Source: an uncultured Clostridia bacterium
GTDB lineage: Bacteria; Bacillota; Clostridia; TANB77; CAG-508
Reading direction: 5' to 3'
Assembly: GCA_947628085.1 (NCBI GenBank)
Contig: CANQYM010000003.1
Span: forward strand, 124,001-188,000
Length of the DNA stretch: 64,000 bases
Shown here: positions 54,872 through 63,057 of the stretch, in pieces
How the letters are laid out: each line of letters starts with the position of its first letter
How positions within the stretch are numbered: the first letter of the stretch is position 1
Notes under the pieces: model-generated
Database searches by the model: none
Seen by the model: the letters and a program-made list of their open reading frames with translations, nothing else
Told to the model about the DNA's origin: nothing
Translations under genes and position numbers: made by a program

Positions 54872-56627
54872 TTTCTAATTCCTCCTCTGATAATTGTGAT
54901 AAGGCAATTTGTTTATACACTTCGCAATTTTTTAATAGTTCTTTATGAGTTCCTTGGCCTACACATTTGCCATCTTCTAAAACTAATATTTTATCACTAT
55001 TTATAATAGTTCCAATTCTTTGAGCAACAATTAATGTTGTAGCATCTTTTGTATATTTTTTTAATTCTTTTCTTAAAACACTATCTGTTTTATAATCTAA
55101 TGCAGAAAAGCTATCATCAAAAATATAAATTTCTGGATTTCTTGCAATTGCCCTTGCTATTGACAATCTCTGCTTTTGCCCTCCAGATACATTTGTTCCG
55201 CCTTCTGCCATTAAAGTTTCATAACCGTTTTCCATTTTTTCAACAAATTCTTTTGCTTGAGCTACTTCAATTGCCTTTTTTATTTGCTCTTCTGTTTTTT
55301 CACCTTTTCCATTATCTCCATAAGATACATTATTTTGAACTGTATCACTAAATATTACTGCTTTTTGTGAAATATATCCTATTTTATTATGTAAAAATTC
55401 TTGTGCATAATCTTTTACATTAACTCCATCTACTAATATTTCTCCAGAAGTTACATCATAAAATCTTGGTATTAAATTGATTAATGTTGATTTTCCAGAA
55501 CCGGTAGAACCAATAAATGCAACTGTTTCTCCTTTATTTGCTTTAAATGATATGTTTTCTAAAACATATTCATCTCCATCTGGATATTTAAAAGATACGT
55601 TCTTAAATTCTACAACACCCTTTTCATTTGTTGTATCTTTATTTATTTTTCCATCTTTAATAGTTATTTCTGTATCTAATACTTCATTAATACGACTTGC
55701 TGAAACTTCAGCTCTTGGTAACATCATAAATATCATTGCTAGCATTAAGAAAGACATAATAACTTGCATTGCATAAGAACTAAATACAACCATATTTCCA
55801 AAAATTATTAATTTTTCTTCTAATAATGCTCCTTTTATTAAATATGCACCTATTAAATAAATTCCAAGTGTTAAAAAATACATAACTAAATACATTGTTG
55901 GTGATAAAATAGAAAATACTTTTTGATTGAATAGTTGTTGATTTGTAAGCCTTTTATTTACTGCTTCAAATTTATTTTGTTGATATTCTTCTGCATTAAA
56001 AGCTCTTACAACTCTTATTCCAGTTAAGTTTTCACGAGTTACACCATTTATTTTATCTATTAATTTTTGAACAAGTTTAAATCTTGGCATTACAATTATT
56101 ATTAATACAGCAATAACTCCTAAAAGAATTGCAACCCCAGCTCCTGTTAAAGCACTCCATTGCCAGCTTTTGTTTAATATTTTTGTTATTGCCCAAATTG
56201 CTGTAATTGGTGCTTTTATCATCATTTGTAATCCCATTGCAACAAGCATTTGTATTTGAGTAATATCGTTTGTTGTTCTTGTAATTAAACTGCTTGTAGA
56301 AAAATTTTTAACTTCATTCATAGCTAAGTTTTCAACTTTATCAAATAGTGTTTTTCTAATTCTTTTTGAAAATGTTGCAGATATGTTAGCAATTATATAT
56401 CCTGCAATTACACTATCAATTAAACTTGCTATACTACATGCAAGCATATATGCACCATTTTTTACAATGTCTTTCATTTGGCTTCCTTCAGTTTGAACTA
56501 ATACTGTAATTTCTGACATATAATCAGGCATTTTTAACTCTAACCATACTTGACCAAAAATTAATGCAAAACAAATAACTACAAATAGCCATTGTTTTTT
56601 GCCTAAATATTTTAATAGTTTAATCAT
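54864..56627 (-). CDS. heterodimeric ABC exporter subunit with degenerate catalytic site
   Basis: The 587-residue half-transporter has six membrane segments (about 15-320) and an ATPase with Walker A GSTGSGKST and signature NVSGGQKQRLSIAR. Walker B IYIFDDSFSALD has Asp in place of the catalytic Glu, and the switch His is replaced in LIVAQRIGT. Both are hallmarks of the non-hydrolysing half in heterodimers such as BmrCD-like or LmrCD-like exporters. It is preceded by the MarR gene at 46 bp. GAACA-n5-TGTTC in that gap may be a second regulator site. Confidence 0.92.
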   Translation of the reverse strand: MIKLLKYLGKKQWLFVVICFALIFGQVWLELKMPDYMSEITVLVQTEGSQMKDIVKNGAYMLACSIASLIDSVIAGYIIANISATFSKRIRKTLFDKVENLAMNEVKNFSTSSLITRTTNDITQIQMLVAMGLQMMIKAPITAIWAITKILNKSWQWSALTGAGVAILLGVIAVLIIIVMPRFKLVQKLIDKINGVTRENLTGIRVVRAFNAEEYQQNKFEAVNKRLTNQQLFNQKVFSILSPTMYLVMYFLTLGIYLIGAYLIKGALLEEKLIIFGNMVVFSSYAMQVIMSFLMLAMIFMMLPRAEVSASRINEVLDTEITIKDGKINKDTTNEKGVVEFKNVSFKYPDGDEYVLENISFKANKGETVAFIGSTGSGKSTLINLIPRFYDVTSGEILVDGVNVKDYAQEFLHNKIGYISQKAVIFSDTVQNNVSYGDNGKGEKTEEQIKKAIEVAQAKEFVEKMENGYETLMAEGGTNVSGGQKQRLSIARAIARNPEIYIFDDSFSALDYKTDSVLRKELKKYTKDATTLIVAQRIGTIINSDKILVLEDGKCVGQGTHKELLKNCEVYKQIALSQLSEEELENE

Positions 56628-56673
56628 TTTGTTTTCCTTTCTTTAATTTACTATAAGCTTTTTAAATGAACAT

Positions 56674-57132
56674 TTATTGTTCTTTTTTTGTTTCTAAATT
56701 TTTAATCATTTTATTTAATATATTAGAAAATGTTTCTAATTCTTCTTTTGTTATATCTTTTCCCGCTATTTTTTCTAACTCTTGCAACCTTTTTTTATTT
56801 TCTCTAAAAGATTTTTTTATGTTTTCATTTAATAATATTTTTTTACTTCTCGTATCATTAGGATTAATATTTCTTTTGATTAAGCCATTTTTTTCCATTC
56901 TATTTAAAACGTCTGATACCGTTGCTTTACTTAAATTTAATGCTTTTTCTATATCTTTTTGATATATATCTTCTTTATCTATATTATTTAATATGTAATT
57001 TGCAATTCTCATTTGAGTTGGAGTTGGTTTTTGCATTGTTTTATATTCTTTATTTATTACAGGTTTCGCTAGATTCTTTAATATAATTTTTTCTAATTCT
57101 TTTATTTTATACAAAATACTATCTTCTTCCAT
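56674..57132 (-). CDS. MarR-family regulator
   Basis: The 152-residue regulator has the winged helix KPTPTQMRIANYILNNI, YQKDIEKALNLSKATVSDVLNRMEKNGLIKRN and the wing NPNDTRSKKILLN. It is first gene of the operon with both ABC exporter subunits. A near-perfect palindrome GTTAGTTAACGAAC (57155-57168) lies between the -10 and the start codon, a typical position for MarR autorepression relieved by the exported compound. Confidence 0.92.
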   Translation of the reverse strand: MEEDSILYKIKELEKIILKNLAKPVINKEYKTMQKPTPTQMRIANYILNNIDKEDIYQKDIEKALNLSKATVSDVLNRMEKNGLIKRNINPNDTRSKKILLNENIKKSFRENKKRLQELEKIAGKDITKEELETFSNILNKMIKNLETKKEQ

Positions 57133-57154
57133 AAAAACCCCTTTTAAATATTTA

Positions 57155-57203
57155 GTTAGTTAACGAACATTTATATGATACTATAATTGTTTTTTACTGT
57201 CAA
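57155..57203 (-). promoter_or_regulatory. promoter and palindromic operator of the marR-ABC operon
   Basis: TTGACA (57198-57203), 17 bp and TATCAT (57175-57180) read on the minus strand. The palindrome GTTAGTTAACGAAC (57155-57168, one mismatched pair) sits just downstream of the -10. Confidence 0.75.
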
Positions 57204-57220
57204 TAGTTAAATTATTTAAT

Positions 57221-57260
57221 AAAAAAACTCACATCTGCCTTGTCAAAGTCACAGATGTGA
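57221..57260 (-). terminator. terminator of the vanY-like gene
   Basis: TCACATCTG (57229-57237) pairs with CAGATGTGA (57252-57260), followed by a T7 run on the minus strand. Confidence 0.85.
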
Positions 57261-57267
57261 AATTTTT

Positions 57268-58065
57268 TTATTTTTTTCTATACTCTATATATTCTTCTAA
57301 ACACATATCAAGTTCATTCATTTTTTTTGCATTTTCCACTCCCACAAATCTCCAATGCCAAGGTTCATAGTCTATTTTAGTAATGTCTTCTTTTTCCTTT
57401 TTATATCTTAATATAAAACCATAATTTTCTGCATTTTCTTGTAGCCATTTAAATCCTTTTGTTTCATCAAAAGTATAATCTACATAGTTAAAATCTACTG
57501 ATAAACCTAAATTGTGCTCGCTCGTTCCTGGTTTATTTATTTTCTTTAATGTTAATTCTTCTGCCTCTTCTCTTGTTTTACCAAGTTTTATGTATGAATT
57601 TATTTTATCATTATATAAGCCTTTTTGATATTCAATGCTTCTATATGCAGATTGAACCCACACATTTTCTATTCCATCTTTTCTCATTGCTTTTAGCATA
57701 TCATTTAAATAAGAAATAGCTCTTGAATCGAATTTTCTTGTTTTATCAATATTTGCTAATTTTATTTCAAAATTTTCTGGCAATGCATTTTCATAATTTA
57801 CTAAAACTAATTTCCAATCATCAATATTTAAGTTATCCTTTTCTTCATTATTATTCTCTTTTGAACTATCTTTTTCATCATCTTGCTCTTTTAAATAAAT
57901 TTTTTCATCATCTGTTAATGGTTTCACTACATTTATAAAACTTTTATTTTCAAAAGCGACATTACTATTTAGACTAATTTTTTTATTATTAGTCGAATTT
58001 ATATTAAAATATATTATTAAGAAAGTAATCACAAGCAGTGTTAAAAAGAAAGCTGTCTTTTTCAT
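57268..58065 (-). CDS. VanY-type D-alanyl-D-alanine carboxypeptidase
   Basis: The 265-residue zinc peptidase trims the terminal D-Ala from peptidoglycan precursors outside the membrane. It has an N-terminal anchor (5-22) and an acidic/lysine-rich linker (about 55-75). The M15B catalytic domain has QSAYRSIEYQ, the zinc ligands in SEHNLGLSVDF (His and Asp), and EPWHWRFVG (catalytic Glu, ligand His). It overlaps the CofE-like gene by 4 bp, so both share the promoter with the TTGTATN array and are probably controlled by the adjacent two-component system. Confidence 0.9.
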   Translation of the reverse strand: MKKTAFFLTLLVITFLIIYFNINSTNNKKISLNSNVAFENKSFINVVKPLTDDEKIYLKEQDDEKDSSKENNNEEKDNLNIDDWKLVLVNYENALPENFEIKLANIDKTRKFDSRAISYLNDMLKAMRKDGIENVWVQSAYRSIEYQKGLYNDKINSYIKLGKTREEAEELTLKKINKPGTSEHNLGLSVDFNYVDYTFDETKGFKWLQENAENYGFILRYKKEKEDITKIDYEPWHWRFVGVENAKKMNELDMCLEEYIEYRKK

Positions 58066-58781
58066 GAAACCACCTCCTCTTTATCCTTTTTTCTAATCAG
58101 GATAAGTGGTGTTTTTTGTTTGCCCTGCCCTGCTGGATTATCTTTTATTATTTTAACTAGAATGTCATCTTCTAATTTTATATCACTAGATTTTCCAAGG
58201 ATTACTTGTCCAAAATCATTTGCATCTACAATCATAGAGCTAATCCCTAGTTTGCTTTTTATTTCATCACAAACTAAAGAAGGATTTTGGGGAATTTCTA
58301 TTCCTATATCTCTATATTCATCCCAAGCTCCATCATAAAATCCATCTAATCCGCTTACTTCTCTACCAACAATTTTATAAAAAACTCCTTTTATACCAAA
58401 AAGCTTTGTTATTCCACTTAAAACACTTGCAAAAAGCACTTTAAAAATTCCAACTTTATTTATAGCATATTGCATGTTTATTGGCATTCCTACACCATAT
58501 CCGCCTCTATTTTTTCTGCAAGCAAACTTAGACAAAAATTTTGCCCAAAATCCTATTTTAATATCTTCTCTTCTTATAACTCTGTTTTGGCATAAAGAAA
58601 TTATTTTTTCACTACAAGAAATTATATCTCCTTCTTGATATATTGGCTTTACATATTCTTTAAATATCTTAATATAATTTTCGCCTTGCTTAATAAATCT
58701 TGTTTTTATGGCATGTCTTAAATAAATGCTGCCATTAACTTCGATTTCTACTTTTTTATTTTCATTTGATACAAATTTCAT
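58062..58781 (-). CDS. coenzyme F420-0:glutamate ligase-like (CofE-domain) protein
   Basis: The 239-residue protein has features of the CofE fold: N-terminal RFIKQGENYIKIFKEYV, the segment GDIISCSEKIISLCQNR, GKSSDIKLEDDILVKIIKDN and PAGQGKQKTPLILIRK. In methanogens and actinobacteria this fold adds glutamate to F420. In F420-free Firmicutes, homologues are of unknown function, perhaps amide ligation to another acceptor. No other F420 genes are seen here. Its coupling to a D,D-carboxypeptidase suggests a cell-wall-related role, which is inference. Confidence 0.75.
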   Translation of the reverse strand: MKFVSNENKKVEIEVNGSIYLRHAIKTRFIKQGENYIKIFKEYVKPIYQEGDIISCSEKIISLCQNRVIRREDIKIGFWAKFLSKFACRKNRGGYGVGMPINMQYAINKVGIFKVLFASVLSGITKLFGIKGVFYKIVGREVSGLDGFYDGAWDEYRDIGIEIPQNPSLVCDEIKSKLGISSMIVDANDFGQVILGKSSDIKLEDDILVKIIKDNPAGQGKQKTPLILIRKKDKEEVVS

Positions 58782-58818
58782 TTTTTCCCTCCAAACTTTA
58801 TACTAAAATAGCATAAAG

Positions 58819-58880
58819 TTGTATCTGGGCTGTATGAAACTTGTATCTTACTTGTATAAAAATTGTATCTATATTGTATG
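58819..58880. promoter_or_regulatory. six TTGTATN direct repeats at exact 11-bp period
   Basis: Units begin at 58819 (TTGTATC), 58830 (CTGTATG), 58841 (TTGTATC), 58852 (TTGTATA), 58863 (TTGTATC) and 58874 (TTGTATG). The constant 11-bp step places all on one helix face, upstream of the CofE-vanY operon. Two matching units at the same spacing precede the response regulator gene (61831-61848). It is a probable OmpR/PhoB-type binding array. Confidence 0.8.
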
Positions 58881-58908
58881 AATTTTTTATATTATTTTTG
58901 TGAAATTG

Positions 58909-59673
58909 TTAATTGCTTGTATGAAAAGTAATCATATAGTTTTCTGGAGTTTCTTCTAGAGCAATAGAAATATTAGCTTTTTCTGATCTCATAATATATT
59001 TTTTACTTATTGTATTTGTATCTATTGCAATATCAGTTTTGGCTGATTTTATCATATATTTTGAATTTAAATCATCTGTTTTATATTTCCAATCATCAAT
59101 AACATGTAAATTTAAATAATTAATAAAATTATTTAATACTTCTTTTTGATTATTTTCAGCATATATATTTTCCTTCTTGAAAGCTATATATATGATTTTT
59201 CCAGTTTTACTTTCTATGTTGAAAACATAATTATTCTTTTCATTTTCATATTTAAGTATTATATGATTTACTTCATAAATGTTGTCTTCTACCTTATATT
59301 CTGTTTTTAAAATACTAACCACACCATTTGAATCTTGGTTAAAATCTATATTTTTTAATATTTTGCACTCTTGCAGCTTACATAGCTCTTGTTCATAATT
59401 ACTTTGGGTTTCCCTATTATTTAAAACTAGCTTTTCAAATAAAAGCTTTTCTTCTGGTTTGCTTATTTCGATACTTTTTCCACTTTCAATTTCATGAATA
59501 GCTTTAACTAAATAAATATTTTGTGTTTCTATATCTATATTATTTTTGTCCTTTGAAAATATTGCTGCTTCAAAATTATTATTTTCCATTTTTAATAGTA
59601 CTTCTGGAAGTTTAAAAGAAGAAAGAACAATAATGCAAATAAAAATAACTATAATACCATTTTTTATTTTCAT
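58909..59673 (-). CDS. membrane-anchored hypothetical protein of the two-component operon
   Basis: Not recognised. The 254-residue protein has an N-terminal membrane segment (5-20) and an outer alpha/beta domain with IYEVNHIILKYENEKNNYVFNIES, followed by KTGKIIYIAFKK, a PepSY-like or YpeB-like pattern. Near the end are two similar strands (YMIKSAKTDIAIDTN, YIMRSEKANISIALE), a possible internal duplication. The start overlaps the histidine kinase stop by ATGA behind GGAGG, so it is translated with the kinase and may act as its extracellular sensor or modulator. Confidence 0.65.
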   Translation of the reverse strand: MKIKNGIIVIFICIIVLSSFKLPEVLLKMENNNFEAAIFSKDKNNIDIETQNIYLVKAIHEIESGKSIEISKPEEKLLFEKLVLNNRETQSNYEQELCKLQECKILKNIDFNQDSNGVVSILKTEYKVEDNIYEVNHIILKYENEKNNYVFNIESKTGKIIYIAFKKENIYAENNQKEVLNNFINYLNLHVIDDWKYKTDDLNSKYMIKSAKTDIAIDTNTISKKYIMRSEKANISIALEETPENYMITFHTSN

Positions 59674-61076
59674 TTTTCTTCCTCCTCTAATTCAAAATAT
59701 GCTGTAGTTCCTATATTTTCCTCGCTTTCAATAAAAATTTCTGAATTATGCAAATTTAATATTTTTTTTACTAATGATAAGCCTATTCCACTTCCACTTT
59801 TTTCTCTACTTCTAGCTTTATCTACCATATAAAAGTCTTCTGTAACTCTATTTATATGTTCTTTTGGTATACCACATCCTTTATCTATAACAGAAATTCT
59901 ATATTTTTTGTTTTCTTTTCTTTCTCCTTTTATTACGATTTTATTATCTTTTGGCTCAGATTTATCGCTATTTTCTAGCAAATTTTTTATTACTACTTCT
60001 AGTAATTCTTTATCTCCTTTTACATAAGCTTTTTCCAAATTTAGCTCTATTTTAGAATTAAAAATAATACTTTCCATTTTTACCATTTTTTCTATAAATT
60101 CAGAAATTTCAAATACTTCAAGTTCTATTTTTTCATTTGATAAAGACATTAATTTCATTAGTTTAAAAGATAATTTTTCTAGTCTTTTTGTTTCTGAATA
60201 TATATAATTAATTGCTTTTCTATATGTTTCTTCATCTGTATTTCTTAATCTTAATAAGTCGCTATACCCAACTATTGCAGTCATTGGAGTTTTTAGTTCA
60301 TGTGTAAATCCATTTATAAAATCGTTTTTTTGTTTTACTTGCAAATTTAATTCATTAATTTTATTTTCAACTTGATCTGCCATTAAGTTAAAGCTATTTG
60401 CTAATTCTCCAATTTCATCTTTACTATTTATATTTACTCTTTCACTAAAATTTCCAGATGCTATTTTTTTAGTTGTTTTATTTAAGCTATCAATTGGTTT
60501 TGTAAGCAAAATGGAAAAAATTGAAATTACTATACTTGAAATTACTAAAATTACGATATCTGTAATTAGTATTTCTCTAAGCTGTCTATCTCTTTCTTCA
60601 TAAATCGTATTTATATCGTAAGCATTTATGATATAAATTGTTTCATTATTTATAAACCAATGTGAAGAAAAAAGCATATAATGATTATCTTTAACTTCTC
60701 TTAAACAATAATATTCTTTTTCTTCATCTAAAATTGACTCAATATTTAAGTTCTCTATATCTTTTATGTTTGAATATATTTGCTCATATTTTTCTGAATA
60801 TATTGCAATAGCTTCTGAATTATTATCTGAATGTTCATACATATTTTTTAAATTTTCAATTATTTTTTCATTTGATATTTGTTCTCCTGTTTCAATCATA
60901 TTAACTATTGCATTTTCTAACATATATCTTTCTAAAATATTTTGATTAGAATTTTGTTTAACTAAATTTTCCAATGAATTTAAAAAATTGTTTTTAACTA
61001 TATAAAATCTGCTTATAGAAAGAATTATAGATATAGCTGTTATCACAAACAAAACAAGTTTTTTCCAAAATTTCAT
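59670..61076 (-). CDS. sensor histidine kinase
   Basis: The 468-residue kinase has TM1 (about 5-24), an extracytoplasmic sensor region (about 25-165), TM2 (about 170-195) and a HAMP linker (LTKPIDSLNKTTKKIASGNF). HisKA follows with the phospho-acceptor His in FTHELKTPMTAIVGYS, then the ATPase domain with ENSDKSEP (N box), DKGCGIP, and SGSGIGLSLVKKI. The frame opens at 61112, but AAAGGA is spaced for the ATG at 61076. It pairs with the response regulator just upstream. Confidence 0.93.
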   Translation of the reverse strand: MKFWKKLVLFVITAISIILSISRFYIVKNNFLNSLENLVKQNSNQNILERYMLENAIVNMIETGEQISNEKIIENLKNMYEHSDNNSEAIAIYSEKYEQIYSNIKDIENLNIESILDEEKEYYCLREVKDNHYMLFSSHWFINNETIYIINAYDINTIYEERDRQLREILITDIVILVISSIVISIFSILLTKPIDSLNKTTKKIASGNFSERVNINSKDEIGELANSFNLMADQVENKINELNLQVKQKNDFINGFTHELKTPMTAIVGYSDLLRLRNTDEETYRKAINYIYSETKRLEKLSFKLMKLMSLSNEKIELEVFEISEFIEKMVKMESIIFNSKIELNLEKAYVKGDKELLEVVIKNLLENSDKSEPKDNKIVIKGERKENKKYRISVIDKGCGIPKEHINRVTEDFYMVDKARSREKSGSGIGLSLVKKILNLHNSEIFIESEENIGTTAYFELEEEEK

Positions 61077-61129
61077 CTTGCTTTTTCCTTTCATTTTCTT
61101 GTATGTAATCATTTTGTAAGCTTACTTTT

Positions 61130-61786
61130 TTATATTTCTAACATATAGCCAATTTTATAAACTGTTTTTATTTTATCTTTCCAATTCAATTTTTTTCTTA
61201 GTCTTTGAATATGCAAGTCTAAAGTTCTTGTTTCAAATTCTAACTCTTCTCCCCAAACTTTTTCAAATATAACTTCTCTGTATAATGCACAATTTCTATT
61301 TTGAATAAGTAATATAAGTAAGTCAAATTCTTTTGGTGTGAGAGATACATGTTTTCCTAATTTTTTCACACTTCTATTTGCAAAGTTTATTGAAACATCG
61401 CCAAAGATTTGCTCTTCATTTCCTTTATTATATCTTCTTAAAACAGCTTCTACTCTAGCTACTAATTCTTCTATTTCAAAGGGTTTTGTAATGTAATCAT
61501 CTGCACCTAAATTTAATCCTTTTATTTTATCTTCTATTTGACTTTTAGCTGTTATAAAAATTGTAGGAGTTTCATATGATTTACGAATGTAATCTAAAAG
61601 CTCATATCCATCAACTTTTGGAAGCATTATATCTAATAATATTAAATCATACACATTTTTTTCAATATAATTAGAGGCTATTTCGCCATCTTTTGCAGTT
61701 TGGCACATATAGCCTCTATTCTCCAATGCAATTTTTATTAAATCACTAATTGCAATTTCATCTTCAACAATTAAAATTTTATTCAT
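61130..61786 (-). CDS. OmpR/PhoB-family response regulator
   Basis: The receiver domain has acidic residues in VEDE, phospho-acceptor Asp52 in LLDIMLP, Thr in FITAKS and Lys in YITKPFE. The C-terminal winged helix shows SLTPKEFDLLILLIQN, REVIFEKVWGEE and TRTLDLHIQRLRKKL. The frame opens at a TTG (61828), but the motif MNKILIVEDE with AGGAAAG upstream sets the start at 61786 (218 residues). Two TTGTATC-like units at 11-bp spacing (61831-61848) lie near the -35, so positive autoregulation is likely. Confidence 0.95.
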   Translation of the reverse strand: MNKILIVEDEIAISDLIKIALENRGYMCQTAKDGEIASNYIEKNVYDLILLDIMLPKVDGYELLDYIRKSYETPTIFITAKSQIEDKIKGLNLGADDYITKPFEIEELVARVEAVLRRYNKGNEEQIFGDVSINFANRSVKKLGKHVSLTPKEFDLLILLIQNRNCALYREVIFEKVWGEELEFETRTLDLHIQRLRKKLNWKDKIKTVYKIGYMLEI

Positions 61787-61816
61787 ATGCTTTCCTATAA
61801 ATTTATTTTGCACATA

Positions 61817-61848
61817 ATTATAAATCAAAAATGTATCTAAGTTGTATC
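61817..61848 (-). promoter_or_regulatory. autoregulated promoter of the response regulator gene
   Basis: TATAAT (61817-61822) on the minus strand has no consensus -35. ATGTATC (61831-61837) and TTGTATC (61842-61848) occupy that place with the 11-bp step seen at 58819-58880. The promoter overlaps the stop region of the upstream deaminase gene only slightly. Confidence 0.65.
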
Positions 61849-61852
61849 TATT

Positions 61853-62302
61853 TTAATACATATTTCCTTTATATTTTTTCATAACATCTATGCAATCTTC
61901 TCTATCTAATTGTTTCATTGAAATCATATTATTGTTTCCTTTTATAAATTCATAAATATCATCATCTCTAAAGCCTATTTCTGCTGCATCTTTTTTAGTG
62001 CAACCATAATACACATCTTTGATGTTTGCCCAAATTATAGCAGATAAGCACATTGGGCATGGCTCGCAAGAAGTATATAATGTGTAGCCTGCTAAATTAT
62101 GTGTATTTAGAATTTTGCCAGCCTCTCTAATTGCAACAACTTCAGCATGTGCTGTTGGATCTTTGTATTTTAAAACTCTGTTATTTCCATTTGCAACAAT
62201 ATTTCCTTTATTATCTACTATTACTGCTCCGAAAGGTCCTCCTTCACCATTTGCAATTCCATTTTCTGCATTTTCTTTAGCTTTTTTCATATAATCATTC
62301 AT
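61853..62302 (-). CDS. guanine deaminase-like nucleoside deaminase
   Basis: The 149-residue cytidine-deaminase-fold enzyme has zinc motif 1 AHAEVVAIREA (catalytic His-Ala-Glu) and motif 2 SCEPCPMCLSAI. The context GGPFGAVIVDNKG, DPTAHAE and DAAEIGFRDDDIYE resembles B. subtilis GuaD, which converts guanine to xanthine, more than TadA. The membrane protein gene upstream ends 3 bp before its start, so the pair may be co-transcribed. Confidence 0.87.
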   Translation of the reverse strand: MNDYMKKAKENAENGIANGEGGPFGAVIVDNKGNIVANGNNRVLKYKDPTAHAEVVAIREAGKILNTHNLAGYTLYTSCEPCPMCLSAIIWANIKDVYYGCTKKDAAEIGFRDDDIYEFIKGNNNMISMKQLDREDCIDVMKKYKGNMY

Positions 62303-62305
62303 AAC

Positions 62306-62977
62306 TTAACCTCCATAATAATCATCGTTCATATATTTGTAGCCTGTTGTTTTAGTGTCACTCGCAAATTCATCTTTTCCCAAATTTTCTCTTGAAATTA
62401 TTTCTTTGCTATTAGATAAATATGTAAGTAATCTGTAAAGTCTTGTGCCTTCTGAAAAACTAAAAATTATTGGCTTTTGATAATACATATCAGTTTCATT
62501 TAAATTTTCACTATCATAATCAAAAACAATATAATTTTTTTCAGACACCATCATTGTATCTATTGAATCTGGAGAAAAGCAGTTTAAGTTAAAATCATCT
62601 ATAACAGAATAAGACATTCTATCTTCACAAACATCCTCTAAATGTGCAAAACTTTCTTCTGTTTTTTCAAACATAAAAAATCCTGGTTGATTTGCAGATT
62701 TGAAATATATTCTATCTGGATTTTTGTTTTTTATATATGTGCATTCTCTATAATCGTTTCCATATTCTGCTTCATCTTGTTCTACCTTGGCTTTTAATGC
62801 TTCTTCCTCTTCTCCTGTTAATTTTTTTACTGTTTGCTTTATGTTTGATTTTGCCATATCTTTATATTTAAATAAAGCACCTGTATTCATAAATTGTCCT
62901 ACCATAATTCCGCCTGCAAAACCTATAACAAAAGCAATAGTAATACCTATAAAAAATCCAACAGATAATTTTTTCAT
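62306..62977 (-). CDS. membrane-anchored hypothetical protein
   Basis: Not recognised. The 223-residue protein has an N-terminal membrane segment with glycines (GITIAFVIGFAGGIMVGQFM) and a helical acidic stretch (LTGEEEEALKAKVEQDEAE). An outer alpha/beta domain follows with YIKNKNPDRIYFKSANQPGF and YIVFDYDSENLNE. The three cysteines in the outer domain could form disulfides. Its place just before a deaminase gene gives no functional clue. Confidence 0.6.
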   Translation of the reverse strand: MKKLSVGFFIGITIAFVIGFAGGIMVGQFMNTGALFKYKDMAKSNIKQTVKKLTGEEEEALKAKVEQDEAEYGNDYRECTYIKNKNPDRIYFKSANQPGFFMFEKTEESFAHLEDVCEDRMSYSVIDDFNLNCFSPDSIDTMMVSEKNYIVFDYDSENLNETDMYYQKPIIFSFSEGTRLYRLLTYLSNSKEIISRENLGKDEFASDTKTTGYKYMNDDYYGG

Positions 62978-63057
62978 AGATTTCTCCCTTCAAATTAGTT
63001 TTTTACTAATTTATATTATACTTTTAAATTTAGCTATAATAAGTGCATGTGGCAATT

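Noticed and set aside
58819-58880. Regular short repeats as a CRISPR array
   Set aside because: Units are 7 bp with 4-bp gaps at an 11-bp period in a promoter region, which fits a regulator-binding array.
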